A stretch of DNA of 64,000 nt from Parabacteroides sp. Marseille-P3160 (GCF_900162725.1 NZ_LT799418.1:4543897-4607896), one strand, 5' to 3'. Positions 1 through 10,636 are shown, counted from the first letter of the stretch. The notes: generated from the letters alone by a model not told the origin. Made by a program: numbers and translations.

Positions 1-1725
1 GTATTTCTTGCAGAGCGAAGCAGCCATGCCGACTACTTCCCCCATCATGCCCGTCGTTCGCATGACGCGCACCGTACCCAGGGCAACATGCGTCACACTT
101 ATGTTACGACCGGCCATAAACAGATTGTCAATGTTCCGGGAATAAAGGCAACGATACGGGATCGGATAAGGATAAATCGGAGTATGCTTGGCTATGGATT
201 TAAACTCTTTTTCGGGGAAATTGGCCGTATTCTTAGGATCCGGGTAATGAAGGTCGATCGTCCAGGTCGTGGAAGCCGTTCCGTCTTCATGAACCACATT
301 CTTGCGGAGATCGTCTTCCTTCAGGATATAATCTCCCAACAAACGGCGGGATTCACGTTTCCCGGCGACATACGCCACCCATTCCAATTCCAGGTTCTTG
401 TACATATTATTCTCTTTCAGGTTATTCTTCAGATAGCTCCAGTTTGAATAAACGACCAGTAGACCATAGTCACGGATACGTTCAAAGTCCTTGATCTGGT
501 CAAAGTTCATTCCTGTCTCCCAAGTCCATTCTCCCATCGTCACCTTCTCACAGTTCTGATCATTGAAGGTCAGGCCATAGCTAAAGGAAGGAAAACCGGC
601 CGGTTCCTTCTTATCTACCGAGTACCATTGCACCGAGGAGCCCATCGTCATTTTATCTGCTACTTCAGGGGCTGTCTCTTCACCGAACTCCTCCTTGCTT
701 TCGCGTCCCATCGCATAGTCCGCACCGGCCAAATAACCGATCGTCCCATCGCCCGTACAGTCCGAAAATACCGGGGCCGAGAAGCTCAACTCTTCGCCCG
801 TCTCGATATGTTTTGCCTGTATGGACTGAATCGCGCCTCCATCCATTGTCACTCCAAAGGCACGGAAGTTGGAAAACAGGCTGATATTTTTCTCATTCGT
901 TACAACCTCCCATTTCTTTGCATCCTCGTAATAATCGCCGGGCTGGGCGTTTCCTCCCTTTTCCGGTCCGAATTCTTTCTGGAGATTGCCCAGTTCCTTA
1001 TAAGGGCCCGCCTCGATCCGTCCGCCCAGATGGACACGGATCTCCGAACTGTTGTTTCCCCCTAGTACCGGGCGATCATGGATCAAAGCCACTTTACACC
1101 CCAGGCGGGCAGCCGATACCGCCGCGCTGATACCAGCTACTCCCCCACCGACGACCACCAGATCATAACTTCCGGCATCCTGCGGTTGATCCGGAAGTCC
1201 CAATGCCTTCCTGCGGAAAGAGGATAGTTGTTTCAGATCGGAAGGCGGCACATCCCGTTCATCGGTCGTAAAGTAAATCGCATCACATCGGCCGTCAAAG
1301 CCCGTCAAATCACGAAGGGTCAGTTTCTGCTCACCCTCCTTCACTGAAACCTTTCCGGCGGACTGCCACATCCATTCCGTACCCTGCGTTCCCAGATCGG
1401 TCGCCAATCGTTTATTACCGACTAAAAGCGTAAACCGCCCCGGACCTTCCCCCTTATGCCAGGGGGAAGTCCAGTTATACGTACGAACGAATACATAATA
1501 GGTTCCTTTTTCCGGGAAAGTAATAGATGTCGTAGCGTCATTCACCGTTTTTCCCAGCCCATGAGCCAGCAAGTAGGAAGAGCCCATCAGGTCCATAAAC
1601 TGCTGGTCAACTACCCAGCCTCCCTTTTGTTGAAAGCTCTCCGCCTCCACAAAAAGAGAGGCGGCTCGTGCCGACATCACACTTATAAATAACAAAAGAA
1701 GTAAGATTGCATTGCTTTTTCTCAT
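1..1725 (-). CDS. FAD-dependent oxidoreductase, secreted (3' end outside window)
   Basis: Translated by hand from ATG at 1725; the frame stays open to base 1, so the C-terminus is missing (575 codons seen). A signal peptide ends in an ARA-A type site. About 110 residues follow that look like a beta-sandwich carbohydrate-binding region (starting SLFVEAESF), then a Rossmann FAD motif VVVGGGVAGISAA and the downstream LGGNNSSEIRVHLGG stretch typical of the FAD_oxidored (PF12831) family common in Bacteroidetes glycan loci. It begins 9 bases after the stop of the upstream unknown lipoprotein, so it is co-transcribed with that gene and the SusCD pair. A periplasmic sugar or polyol oxidation role is inferred from context; the substrate is not visible. 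Confidence 0.85.
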   Translation of the reverse strand, partial: MRKSNAILLLLLFISVMSARAASLFVEAESFQQKGGWVVDQQFMDLMGSSYLLAHGLGKTVNDATTSITFPEKGTYYVFVRTYNWTSPWHKGEGPGRFTLLVGNKRLATDLGTQGTEWMWQSAGKVSVKEGEQKLTLRDLTGFDGRCDAIYFTTDERDVPPSDLKQLSSFRRKALGLPDQPQDAGSYDLVVVGGGVAGISAAVSAARLGCKVALIHDRPVLGGNNSSEIRVHLGGRIEAGPYKELGNLQKEFGPEKGGNAQPGDYYEDAKKWEVVTNEKNISLFSNFRAFGVTMDGGAIQSIQAKHIETGEELSFSAPVFSDCTGDGTIGYLAGADYAMGRESKEEFGEETAPEVADKMTMGSSVQWYSVDKKEPAGFPSFSYGLTFNDQNCEKVTMGEWTWETGMNFDQIKDFERIRDYGLLVVYSNWSYLKNNLKENNMYKNLELEWVAYVAGKRESRRLLGDYILKEDDLRKNVVHEDGTASTTWTIDLHYPDPKNTANFPEKEFKSIAKHTPIYPYPIPYRCLYSRNIDNLFMAGRNISVTHVALGTVRVMRTTGMMGEVVGMAASLCKKY

Positions 1726-1734
1726 AATAATATT

Positions 1735-4224
1735 CTATTTATATTCCAACCATGTAGTCACGTTTGTATCTGTATCCGAGATGAACCGGATCCAGCGGGC
1801 CTGAAAAGATTCAGGGAACAGATCTGTCTGTTTTTCTCCCGGCTGAACGGTATAGACGGCGTATTCCATCCAATCCCCATTCCCTGTCGGATCCACTTCC
1901 ACCGTTATTTTTACCGGTTTTGAAGATTGATGCGATAAGGTTAACGTACGTTGGTCATAAAAACCAATTAAGTAAGGGTCGGAAGGAATCTTCGCCTTTA
2001 CATCGGATTCCACCCAAGGACCTCCCTTGCCAACCGGTTTCCCTAATTTCCAAAGGTCGTCGATCACTCCTGCCCATACAGCCGCTTTCCCGTCTTCCGA
2101 TACAATCACATGCGGATTGTTTTTACCCTCTTCCGGCGTAAGGCCTGTAAAGATAAGCATTCCGCGATAAGAAGCATAGTCGTTGATCCGGTAAGAATGG
2201 GAGGCGATCGGACGGATTTTAGCATATCCATCGGCATTTTCGGCCGGCAACTCATAGAAAGTACCATGACAGTTTAACAAATCACGCTCGGTTGCCACCT
2301 CACGGCAAATGCGTAATACTCCCTGATTGGTTAGAGAAGTATAGGTCTCATCGCCTAATGGAAGCCGCCATCTGCGTCCTTTATCATCTACAATCAGCAC
2401 AGAGCCCTTCTCTATCTCAACGGCTTGCTGCGGAATCGCAAATTTCTCCCGGATAAAATCAGCTGTTTTAACATCTTCCTTACGTTCCAGTTTCAGTTGT
2501 TCACCCATCTCATAATAACCCGTTTCAGAGACTTTACCATCGGTTGTCGTGTTGGCCAATAATCCGAGCGCCCGGCGGTTATCTCCTAACCCATAGAGTA
2601 ATCCTCCGGTGGTTGACAAGGACTTGACATCCGTTAGTCCATTAAAAGCTTTATCCGGTGTATTCTCCCTCCAATCTTTCGCTGTGTATGCAAAAGTCAG
2701 AGTAAGGATACTATTCCGGTCGGATTTGACCCGTATCCACTCGCCGGTTTCCCCTGATGTGAAATCAATAGTTGCCGATTTTCCCGCTGTCAATTCTTGT
2801 GTTTTGAGAATAGTCCATTGATTATTACCTGCTTTATCAACCTCATACGTGATTGTTACCGGAGTAGTCCCTTCATTTTTCACCCAGCTTTGACGATGGG
2901 CCCAACCACTGAAGAGAAACGGTTCCGAATATTCATTCGCTTTTACCTTTTCATTCGCCCAAACGGCTCCCTCTGCCGTGGAAGGCCCTAATTCATCCGG
3001 TTTGGAAAAGGAAGTAAACCATAGATTTGAATTCGATTGACCGGGGCCTTCGATATTCCCTTTGGCTTTCCGTTTGTTCAGGAATTCTTTTTGGGCGGAG
3101 TCGTCACAACCGAAAACCAGTTGATCGTTCCATCTGGCAAAATCACCAATCACTTTCAGATAAGCCGAACGAGGACGGATACCGGCGCTATTTCCCACCG
3201 TAAAGGTTCCAGGAAATTTCCAGAACATACCGTGCATTGTCATCAGATAATCCGGCTTTTCTTCCGTACCCACATTCCGGATCCGAGGCCATTCCGTATT
3301 CCATCCATGGGCTCCGTCGTAACTATGACTTGCTTTCGGTAAACGATAAAATATCCATCCTCTATCAGGCTCACGAACACCCAAAAGAATGGATTTATGA
3401 TCCCAACCGACCGCCCAAAGGGGATCAGTCTCCGGATTCGGATTTCCGTAGATTCCACCGGGACCCGTTATTTCGGTAAACTGATTCCGTCGTACCAGTT
3501 TCCAGTCTTTCCCATTCCATTCGGAAAGAGAACCGGCTTCCACATCGAATTTATGCAAAGCCTCTTGTGTCGCTTCCCCGTTATTGGAATAAACCAAAAC
3601 GCCCTGACCGGAATACAGGCCTTTCCCATGGGCGCCCTTCAGCAAATCGTTGGGTGGATTGACATCGGAATCCTTATGCTCTTTTTTAATTACATTCCCG
3701 TCTTTATACAGCTCCGTGACCTTTAACAAATGGACATCTACCTCATAGAAACCCTCCTCCATCGTTCCGATATACAATTTATTCGCAGGATCAGTCAAAT
3801 GACGAGCTGTTCCCGTATATCTGCCCGGAGCTTCCTGCCAGGGAATGACCCGCACGGTACCGACACTATCAATTGCATAAGGGCCGATAAACAGTTGGTT
3901 CGATTCCTTATGGATCATCCGGTTGGCAGGCGTTCCACCGATACTCTCCGGACGAACCGTTTGCTTATAGTCCGACGATATCTCATACAGCTTATCCGAC
4001 GAGCCATAAGGCAAGTGGGGACCGTAAGTGATAACCCAGAGGCGACCCGCCCAGGGAACAACTGCACCCGTACCGCATTCGCCCTCGTTATTATAATAGG
4101 CTAAACCGGGATAAATACCCGAAATCGAATCGGGTATTTCAGAATTATTTTTCTGAGTTGAACAACTCAAAGTGGTCAATATTGCCACTCCTAAAGCACA
4201 AGTTTTTAAATTCATAATGATCAT
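1735..4224 (-). CDS. Large unknown lipoprotein of a SusCD locus
   Basis: Protein of 829 residues; an alternative start three codons in (4215) gives a cleaner signal peptide. It has a hydrophobic leader and a lipobox (TLSC, followed by STQKN), so it should be a periplasmic or surface lipoprotein. The body shows many short repeated strand-turn blocks rich in Trp, Tyr and Gly (for example YIGTMEEGFYEVD and LLGVREPDRGWIFYRL) that suggest one or two beta-propellers. A related block seems to recur near residues 440-530 and 740-829 (IRVKSDRN.. and IRFISDTD.. ends). No enzyme family was recognised. It lies between SusD and the FAD oxidoreductase, with a hairpin separating it from SusD. A glycan-binding or lyase/hydrolase role is possible but unproven. 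Confidence 0.8.
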   Translation of the reverse strand: MIIMNLKTCALGVAILTTLSCSTQKNNSEIPDSISGIYPGLAYYNNEGECGTGAVVPWAGRLWVITYGPHLPYGSSDKLYEISSDYKQTVRPESIGGTPANRMIHKESNQLFIGPYAIDSVGTVRVIPWQEAPGRYTGTARHLTDPANKLYIGTMEEGFYEVDVHLLKVTELYKDGNVIKKEHKDSDVNPPNDLLKGAHGKGLYSGQGVLVYSNNGEATQEALHKFDVEAGSLSEWNGKDWKLVRRNQFTEITGPGGIYGNPNPETDPLWAVGWDHKSILLGVREPDRGWIFYRLPKASHSYDGAHGWNTEWPRIRNVGTEEKPDYLMTMHGMFWKFPGTFTVGNSAGIRPRSAYLKVIGDFARWNDQLVFGCDDSAQKEFLNKRKAKGNIEGPGQSNSNLWFTSFSKPDELGPSTAEGAVWANEKVKANEYSEPFLFSGWAHRQSWVKNEGTTPVTITYEVDKAGNNQWTILKTQELTAGKSATIDFTSGETGEWIRVKSDRNSILTLTFAYTAKDWRENTPDKAFNGLTDVKSLSTTGGLLYGLGDNRRALGLLANTTTDGKVSETGYYEMGEQLKLERKEDVKTADFIREKFAIPQQAVEIEKGSVLIVDDKGRRWRLPLGDETYTSLTNQGVLRICREVATERDLLNCHGTFYELPAENADGYAKIRPIASHSYRINDYASYRGMLIFTGLTPEEGKNNPHVIVSEDGKAAVWAGVIDDLWKLGKPVGKGGPWVESDVKAKIPSDPYLIGFYDQRTLTLSHQSSKPVKITVEVDPTGNGDWMEYAVYTVQPGEKQTDLFPESFQARWIRFISDTDTNVTTWLEYK

Positions 4225-4235
4225 TTATAGAATAA

Positions 4236-4272
4236 AGGCTCCTCAAATTTATAAGGATAAATAGAGGAGCCT
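4236..4272 (-). terminator. Hairpin downstream of SusD (attenuator or terminator)
   Basis: A perfect 9-bp inverted repeat (AGGCTCCTC at 4236-4244 and GAGGAGCCT at 4264-4272) lies 35 bases after the SusD stop. On the minus strand it is followed by a short T-rich stretch (TTTATT). It could lower transcription of the two distal genes relative to SusCD, or protect the SusCD mRNA 3' end. Confidence 0.5.
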
Positions 4273-4306
4273 ACTATTTTTAGACTAAAATTATTCCTTC
4301 TTTCTT

Positions 4307-6010
4307 TTAATAACCGGGATTTTGCTTCAAATTCTCGTTAATAAGTACTTCTTTTGTAGGAATTGGCCATAGGTACTGTCTATCGTCCCAAGCACGTTGT
4401 GACAAGACCGCAATTTGTCCGGCTTTTTCCATCTCAGTGAAATCAGGAACGCCATCTTCATCAATTTTAGGAGTCGTCGGCCAAAACCAAAGTCCTTTAT
4501 CCGCCACTTTTTCTTTCAATAAAGAAGCCGGATACAAAATTCCGTAACTTTTGTTTCTCAAGGCCTTGCTTGCCAATTTCCAACGGACAAGATCCATATA
4601 ACGAAGACCTTCCTTTGCAAATTCCATCCGACGTTCCAAACGTACAATCCTACGTAATTCAGACTGTGTCGTTGTTATCACTTTAGGATATTGACCGGAA
4701 GCGGAAACAGGCACACCATAGGCCCGCGCCCGGACTAAATTAATCGCATTCAATACCGATTCGTCAATTTGATTTAATTCGATCTTAGCTTCGGCATAGA
4801 TCAATAAGACATCGGCATAGCGAATGATAATCTTATCCGGATCGGCATCATTTCCATTCTCCAACCAGGTTTCATCTATTCCTTTTTTCCATACCAACGC
4901 ATTAAAAGAAGCAAACTGCGCATTCGCACGATTATCATTATTCTTTTGCATCTTACCCGTATTATAATTCATCACGTTGATCGCATCCGGATGCGGATCA
5001 TAATCAAAACCAAGGTGGCCGGTACCGAAAGCAACAATAGTGGCGCTACATCGTGGATCCCTGTTATCAAACGGCCTTTGAGGGTTAAACAAGGGGGATT
5101 CATCGATCGGAAGTCCATCCGTACAGAGAAAAGCGGCTAATAGATCCCACGAAGGATCCATGGCTGCCCAACCTCCCGGATTCCGGGTAATTGCATTCAG
5201 AACCGTACCGTTACCAATCGTGACTTTGTTTACAATCGAACGTGGAATGACAAAAATAGATTCTTCCGCATTTCGGGTTGTTGTCAAAAACAAGTTCGTA
5301 AAATCAGAGTGCAATTTGTATTTATCCAAATCCATACAGGCCTTAGCCGCTTCAGCCGCTATCGCCCAATCACCATTATACAATGCAAAACGGGCTTTTA
5401 ATGCCAATGCCGCTCCTTTAGTCGCCCTTTGAGAGCTGGAGCCACTATAAGAAACCGGCAAATGAGCGGCCGCTTTATCAAAATCCTCATAGACTTTCGG
5501 AATGATTTCCGATTTAGGAGAACGTCCGATCTTAAAAGCATCTTCTATACTAATTACTTCCGTCACATACACAACATCTCCAAAATGTGAAATCAAACGG
5601 GCGTACATACTTGCTCTGGCAAAATAGGCTTCCGACGTATACTGGTCTATCTTTGTCTGTGAAATTCCCATAGACGCCGCTTTCTCCATATTGGCTAGAA
5701 TCGTATTAGCGCGGGCAATGGCTTTGTATTGATTTGTCCATAGGTCGGTTACCGAACCATCTTGCCCATTTAATGTTCCATTCACAATCGCATGATTCGA
5801 TTCACGATAGACATAATCATCCGTCCACTCTTCACTGTCCATCGGCCAGAAAACATCCCGATAAAAATCCTTCAAAGCCATCTCTATTTCCGTTTCCGTA
5901 GAATACCAATTCTCACTGGAGCCCTCGGAAAGCGGATTTAAATCTAGATCGGTACATGCGTTCAACAAAAGGGTGAAACCGAACGCTACCATTAATATTT
6001 TTTGTTTCAT
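4307..6010 (-). CDS. RagB/SusD family nutrient-uptake outer-membrane lipoprotein
   Basis: Protein of 567 residues. The N-terminus is a lipoprotein signal with lipobox LLNAC at about residue 19, followed by TDLDLNPLS as in most SusD proteins. The SusD core is clear: TPR-like helices (YTSEAYFARASMYARLISHFGD), the RYADVLLIYAEAKIEL motif, the RRIVRLERRMEFAKEGLRYMDLVRW segment, and the C-terminal LWPIPTKEVLINENLKQNPGY. SusD proteins bind oligosaccharides at the cell surface and cap the SusC transporter. The gene starts 13 bases after the SusC stop, so the two form a pair. The ligand cannot be read from the sequence. Confidence 0.95.
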   Translation of the reverse strand: MKQKILMVAFGFTLLLNACTDLDLNPLSEGSSENWYSTETEIEMALKDFYRDVFWPMDSEEWTDDYVYRESNHAIVNGTLNGQDGSVTDLWTNQYKAIARANTILANMEKAASMGISQTKIDQYTSEAYFARASMYARLISHFGDVVYVTEVISIEDAFKIGRSPKSEIIPKVYEDFDKAAAHLPVSYSGSSSQRATKGAALALKARFALYNGDWAIAAEAAKACMDLDKYKLHSDFTNLFLTTTRNAEESIFVIPRSIVNKVTIGNGTVLNAITRNPGGWAAMDPSWDLLAAFLCTDGLPIDESPLFNPQRPFDNRDPRCSATIVAFGTGHLGFDYDPHPDAINVMNYNTGKMQKNNDNRANAQFASFNALVWKKGIDETWLENGNDADPDKIIIRYADVLLIYAEAKIELNQIDESVLNAINLVRARAYGVPVSASGQYPKVITTTQSELRRIVRLERRMEFAKEGLRYMDLVRWKLASKALRNKSYGILYPASLLKEKVADKGLWFWPTTPKIDEDGVPDFTEMEKAGQIAVLSQRAWDDRQYLWPIPTKEVLINENLKQNPGY

Positions 6011-6023
6011 AACATTGCTTTAT

Positions 6024-9000
6024 TTAGAAGTTAACAGATAAACCAAAAAGAAGAGAGGTAGTTATAGGGTATGAACCTGTACCCATTTCCGGATCCCATC
6101 CTTCCGGGAAATTACTAATCACAAATAAATCGTTTGCACTAAAATAAATTCTGGCTTTTTGAATGCTTATTTTCTGAGTAAGCGCTGCCGGCAAAGCATA
6201 ACCCAACGTTATATTTTTTAGACGCACATATCTTCCGTTAAACATCCAGAAATCAGACATTGCCATATTCGAACCAATATTTGAACGTGTCAAACGCGGA
6301 TAAACAGCTTTTGCATTCTCTGCATCCGTCTTCAGGGAAGTCCAGTATTTCCCATCCAATATCTTAGGTATGTTACCGAAGTTTTCACGTAAAGGTTCAA
6401 TCATCGGACTACTTAACCGGACATTCTGACTTCCAACTCCCTGAAAAGCCAAAGATAAATCAAGCCCTTTATAGCCAACCGATAAATTCCCCCCAAACAT
6501 ATAACGGGGCAAAGATCCGCCTAATAAAACACGATCATATTCCGATGATATTTTGCCGTCAGGCACACCGTCCGGCCCGGAGATATCCACGTATTTGACA
6601 TCTCCTACTTTTACATTACTGTTTATTTTAGCGGAATTATCCAAGTCTTCTTGCGTCAGGAAAAGACCATCCGATTTATATCCGTACCATTCATTAAATT
6701 CGCTGCCCTCCATTTTCACTTGATCGCCCAAGAATTCGGTTCCACCTAAATCGCCCATCTTAGAGATAAAATCGGAGAAGTTAATTGCCGCTGAATAATT
6801 AAAATCGCCAGCCTGGTCATTCCAGCTTAATTCCAATTCATATCCATTCGTATGCATTTTGCCCGTATTCTTGTCCGGATTGTCAAATCCCACATAATCT
6901 GGAATTTCAAGGGCTAACAACATATCTTTCGTCGTTTTCTTGTAATAATCCCCAGAAAAGCGTAAGCGATTATTCAGGAACGAAGCATCCAAGCCGAAAT
7001 TATACGATTCGGTCGTTTCCCAGGAAATGTTCTCAATCGCATATCTCCATTGAGCGGCAGATAATTGAGATACAGGCTGCCCGTTTTGATAAAACACAAC
7101 ATTGCTGAATCCGATAGTCGCCTGATAAGGATAATAATTAGGTTTCCATGTTCCATTATCCCATACTCCTGTACGCTCATTGCCCAACGTTCCCCATGAA
7201 GCTCTTATTTTCAAGAATGAAAGCCAATCCCAATTGACATTTTTCAGGAAAGCTTCCTCACTCGTCACCCATCCTGCAGAGAAAGAGGGGAACGTTCCCC
7301 AGCGATAATCAGATGCAAAACGAGAAGAGCCATCATAACGTATGTTTGCCTGAAGCAAATATTTATTATCATAGTTGTATATGATGCGCCCAAACCAGGA
7401 TCGATAAGCATATTCAAACGCAGATCCACTATTATCTCTCAATGTTTCAGGGCCTATACTCAAGTAAGGATAACCTGTCAATTCATATTGGTCACGTGAT
7501 GCCATCAAAGATTCATTAAACTGATAATAGTTTTCATATCCAGCCATTAAATTAAAATCATGTTTTCCAATGGCTTTAAGATAATTAGCTATACCTTGCA
7601 TTGTATAATTATAATCATCATTCCGGTTTTCCGTTAATTTTGTGGTTGCATGACCTTCAAAATATCCGCCGATCACATTCGGATCATTGGCCAATGTATA
7701 CGGTGCAGCCAATCTAAAACTTTTAAGCTTTTCAAAATTCAACACAGGAGCAAAGACAGCAGAAACCGTTAATCCATCAATAGGTTTAAAATCCAAAGAG
7801 GCTTTTCCTCCAATTTGATTATACCAATTATCTTCCGTTCCACCGTCTTTTAAAATTCCATACGGATTGGCTCCGGTTTTCCCCTCGGCGACTCTACCGT
7901 CATTCCAGACAGCTGCATATACAGGGGGCGCAATTCTCATTCTATCTAATGGACTAAAATCGGCCGGCTCATGTGAGTTAGATCGTTTATAATTGAAATC
8001 CAATGTGGCGCCAAGATACTTATTAATTGAAAAATCATTATTAACACGAAGCATATAACGTTCATAATAACGGTGCATATATAAACCATCTATCTTATCA
8101 TAAGTAAAAGACGCTTTCGTCCTGACATTTTTACTACCTCCCGCTATATTGAAAATATGCGTCTGACGCGGAGCCGAACTTTTTAAAATCATGTCGACCC
8201 AATCTGTAATCGGATAGTTATTCGGATCCGTTGCATTATATTTCACCCAGTTTTCCACTTGATCCTGAGAATAAGCCTGATACATTCCTCCCGTATTATT
8301 ATCATTATAGCGTAACTCGTTGGTCATTTCTAAATAGCGTTGAATACCCACATATTGAGGTTGTTTTGTCGGGATCTCCCATCCATATTCAAAATTATAG
8401 CCCAAGGTTAAATCGGATTCTTTTGCCCGTTTAGTCGTTATCAAAATTACACCGGCCGCAGCGCGTGAACCATAAATGGAAGCGGATGCCGCATCTTTCA
8501 ATACGGAGATATTTTCCACATCGTTCGGATTCACTTGATTCATATCTCCAGGAACGCCATCAATAATAACCAGCGGATTAGTGTCTCCAATAGTAGTTAC
8601 TCCTCTGACTTTAATACTTCCGGCCGTGGCCCCGGGTGCATTATTGTCACGGGTAACCGTAACACCGGCAATAGCTCCCTGAAGAGCGCTAGATAGTTGA
8701 GCCGTTTTACGGTTAGCGACATCATCTCCTTTCAGTGCTCCGACAGCTCCGGTCAAATCTTTCTTCTTCACGACACCGTATCCTACGACTACGACTTCCT
8801 CCAAGGCCAACTGATCTTCCTGAAGAGTAACGGAAAGAGAAGATTGGTTGGCAACCGCAACCTCTTTGGATGTGTAACCAATATAGGTTATGACCAAAGT
8901 CGCATTTGTCGGTACTTCCAATTGGAAATTACCATCCAGATCTGTGATTGTACCATTCGTTTTGGAGCCTTTTTCAATCACGTTGGCTCCGATAATCGGT

Positions 9001-9431
9001 TCCCCATTAGCATCCTTGATAACCCCTGTTATTCGTTTTGTCTGATGCACTTCGTCTGATTGGTATTTCCTATTTGATAAAATAACCTGTTTGTCTACGA
9101 TCTTATACTGGACATCTGTCCCTCTAAATAAAATTGCTAACGTTTCATTAATGTTTTTCCGATTGATTTCTATATCTACTTTTCGCTGGATATCTACAGA
9201 TTTATCTGTAAACAAAAAAGAAAAATCCGTATTCTTCTCAATCTGATCCAGTACTTGTTCAACGGTAGCATTTCTTAGCGACAAGTTAATTACCGCTTTC
9301 TGTGAATAGGTATTTTCAGCGTGAAGTTGGGCTATTACGATGAATAACAAGAATAGACTTATCCTCATAATATGCATAGATTTAGGTAAATAATAAGAAA
9401 TATTCTTCTTGAATAATTTAAAAAATTTCAT
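6024..9431 (-). CDS. SusC/RagA family TonB-linked outer-membrane transporter with STN domain
   Basis: The start is placed at ATG 9431 (MKFFKLFKKNI) because a typical SusC signal follows; the frame extends to 9497. Order of domains: signal peptide; STN (secretin/TonB N-terminal) domain beginning INLSLRNATVEQVLDQIEKN; carboxypeptidase-regulatory-like domain (GVIKDANGEPIIGANVIEKG); a TonB-box-like stretch EEVVVVGYG; plug (LSSALQGAIAGVTVTR); then a long beta-barrel ending LLFGLSVNF. The STN domain marks transporters that signal through a FecR anti-sigma factor, which matches the FecR/ECF pair immediately upstream. It imports a glycan or other nutrient together with the adjacent SusD. Confidence 0.95.
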   Translation of the reverse strand: MKFFKLFKKNISYYLPKSMHIMRISLFLLFIVIAQLHAENTYSQKAVINLSLRNATVEQVLDQIEKNTDFSFLFTDKSVDIQRKVDIEINRKNINETLAILFRGTDVQYKIVDKQVILSNRKYQSDEVHQTKRITGVIKDANGEPIIGANVIEKGSKTNGTITDLDGNFQLEVPTNATLVITYIGYTSKEVAVANQSSLSVTLQEDQLALEEVVVVGYGVVKKKDLTGAVGALKGDDVANRKTAQLSSALQGAIAGVTVTRDNNAPGATAGSIKVRGVTTIGDTNPLVIIDGVPGDMNQVNPNDVENISVLKDAASASIYGSRAAAGVILITTKRAKESDLTLGYNFEYGWEIPTKQPQYVGIQRYLEMTNELRYNDNNTGGMYQAYSQDQVENWVKYNATDPNNYPITDWVDMILKSSAPRQTHIFNIAGGSKNVRTKASFTYDKIDGLYMHRYYERYMLRVNNDFSINKYLGATLDFNYKRSNSHEPADFSPLDRMRIAPPVYAAVWNDGRVAEGKTGANPYGILKDGGTEDNWYNQIGGKASLDFKPIDGLTVSAVFAPVLNFEKLKSFRLAAPYTLANDPNVIGGYFEGHATTKLTENRNDDYNYTMQGIANYLKAIGKHDFNLMAGYENYYQFNESLMASRDQYELTGYPYLSIGPETLRDNSGSAFEYAYRSWFGRIIYNYDNKYLLQANIRYDGSSRFASDYRWGTFPSFSAGWVTSEEAFLKNVNWDWLSFLKIRASWGTLGNERTGVWDNGTWKPNYYPYQATIGFSNVVFYQNGQPVSQLSAAQWRYAIENISWETTESYNFGLDASFLNNRLRFSGDYYKKTTKDMLLALEIPDYVGFDNPDKNTGKMHTNGYELELSWNDQAGDFNYSAAINFSDFISKMGDLGGTEFLGDQVKMEGSEFNEWYGYKSDGLFLTQEDLDNSAKINSNVKVGDVKYVDISGPDGVPDGKISSEYDRVLLGGSLPRYMFGGNLSVGYKGLDLSLAFQGVGSQNVRLSSPMIEPLRENFGNIPKILDGKYWTSLKTDAENAKAVYPRLTRSNIGSNMAMSDFWMFNGRYVRLKNITLGYALPAALTQKISIQKARIYFSANDLFVISNFPEGWDPEMGTGSYPITTSLLFGLSVNF

Positions 9432-9606
9432 AACTTTGTATTTAGATTTATTTATAATTCTACTAAGTTCGATGGGTGTCGGACTTAATTTTTTCACATG
9501 GAGCAGGCATAAGTTAGCGCTTATGCTTGTTCTGTTTTTTTGATTTAAGGCTACATCATATCATCATACACTCCTTTCTGTTTTAATTAAGTTGAACATC
9601 CTCTAC

Positions 9607-10539
9607 TTATTTTAACCAGACATCTATCCGTTGGCGAGGATAGGTTAAGTCCTGTTGTTGTTTCACATCAGCAAAAGACCAACGAATCGGAGCAGCCATA
9701 CTGAGGTAATTCAATATCTGCGTGATATTTTCCGAAGAAAAGGTTGCCCTGAATTTATATTCTTTCTGACTTTCCTTATGAAGAAATATATCTATGTTAT
9801 ATTTTCTTGATAATTGTTTAAGCACTTCTTCCAGAGTGGTATTTCTAAAGACTAACCGTCCGTCTTTCCAAGCCGTTTCTTCTTCAATATGAATCAGGCG
9901 AACCGTTAGTTTCTTTGTGTTTTTATCATAAAGAAGCTGTTCATCTGGTTTCAATAGGACAACCTGATCCCCAGCCATTATGTCTACTAAACCTGTTTCG
10001 AGTGAAGTCTTAATAGCAGAGTCCTCTTCATAGGCGTTCACATTAAATTTCGTACCGTGGGCTTTCACTTGAATGCCATTATTAAGTGAGACATAAAAAG
10101 GATGCTTCTTATCCGCTTGCACGTCAAAATATCCTTCACCACATAAGTAAACGAGCCTGTTTTGTCCTTTGAAACGGGAGGGATACCGAAGCGAACTACC
10201 TGCATTTAACCATACGAACGAACTGTCAGGCAATTGGATTTTAGTTATGATACCCGGTGCAGAAAAGGCTTCTACGTATGATATACGATCTATTTGTTTG
10301 GATTGTTGTATATATAAATAGGATAATATTCCGGTTGAAATGATTAACGGCAATAGCAAAATAGCGGCAATCCGCAACATATAATAAGTTAAAGACCGTC
10401 TCTTCCGGTCGGCATTCAATCTTTTCCGGTTTTTAATATAGGCAGCCTCTACATCAAATGATTTATATTCATGAATATCATCCTCAATTGCTTTCGCTAT
10501 GCGAATCGTTCTTTTTATATCATCAATAGGATCTTCCAT
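9607..10539 (-). CDS. FecR-family anti-sigma factor
   Basis: The start is taken at ATG 10539 (MEDPIDDIKRT); the open frame reaches 10587. An N-terminal cytoplasmic region is followed by one membrane segment (LRIAAILLLPLIISTGILSY), a FecR domain (IQLPDSSFVWLNAGSSLRYPSRF, then GEGYFDVQADKKHPFYV, GTKFNVNAY) and a C-terminal DUF4974-like domain (RNTTLEEVLKQLSRKYNIDI) that contacts the SusC STN domain. It holds the divergently encoded ECF sigma factor inactive until the transporter binds ligand. Confidence 0.92.
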   Translation of the reverse strand: MEDPIDDIKRTIRIAKAIEDDIHEYKSFDVEAAYIKNRKRLNADRKRRSLTYYMLRIAAILLLPLIISTGILSYLYIQQSKQIDRISYVEAFSAPGIITKIQLPDSSFVWLNAGSSLRYPSRFKGQNRLVYLCGEGYFDVQADKKHPFYVSLNNGIQVKAHGTKFNVNAYEEDSAIKTSLETGLVDIMAGDQVVLLKPDEQLLYDKNTKKLTVRLIHIEEETAWKDGRLVFRNTTLEEVLKQLSRKYNIDIFLHKESQKEYKFRATFSSENITQILNYLSMAAPIRWSFADVKQQQDLTYPRQRIDVWLK

Positions 10540-10636
10540 CCAATTTCCCTTTTCTATATAGACACATAACCCAGATAAACCCGACACCTATTTTTATTTT
10601 TTTAAAAAAAAGATTTTTAGAACTCTTCTCTTTTGC

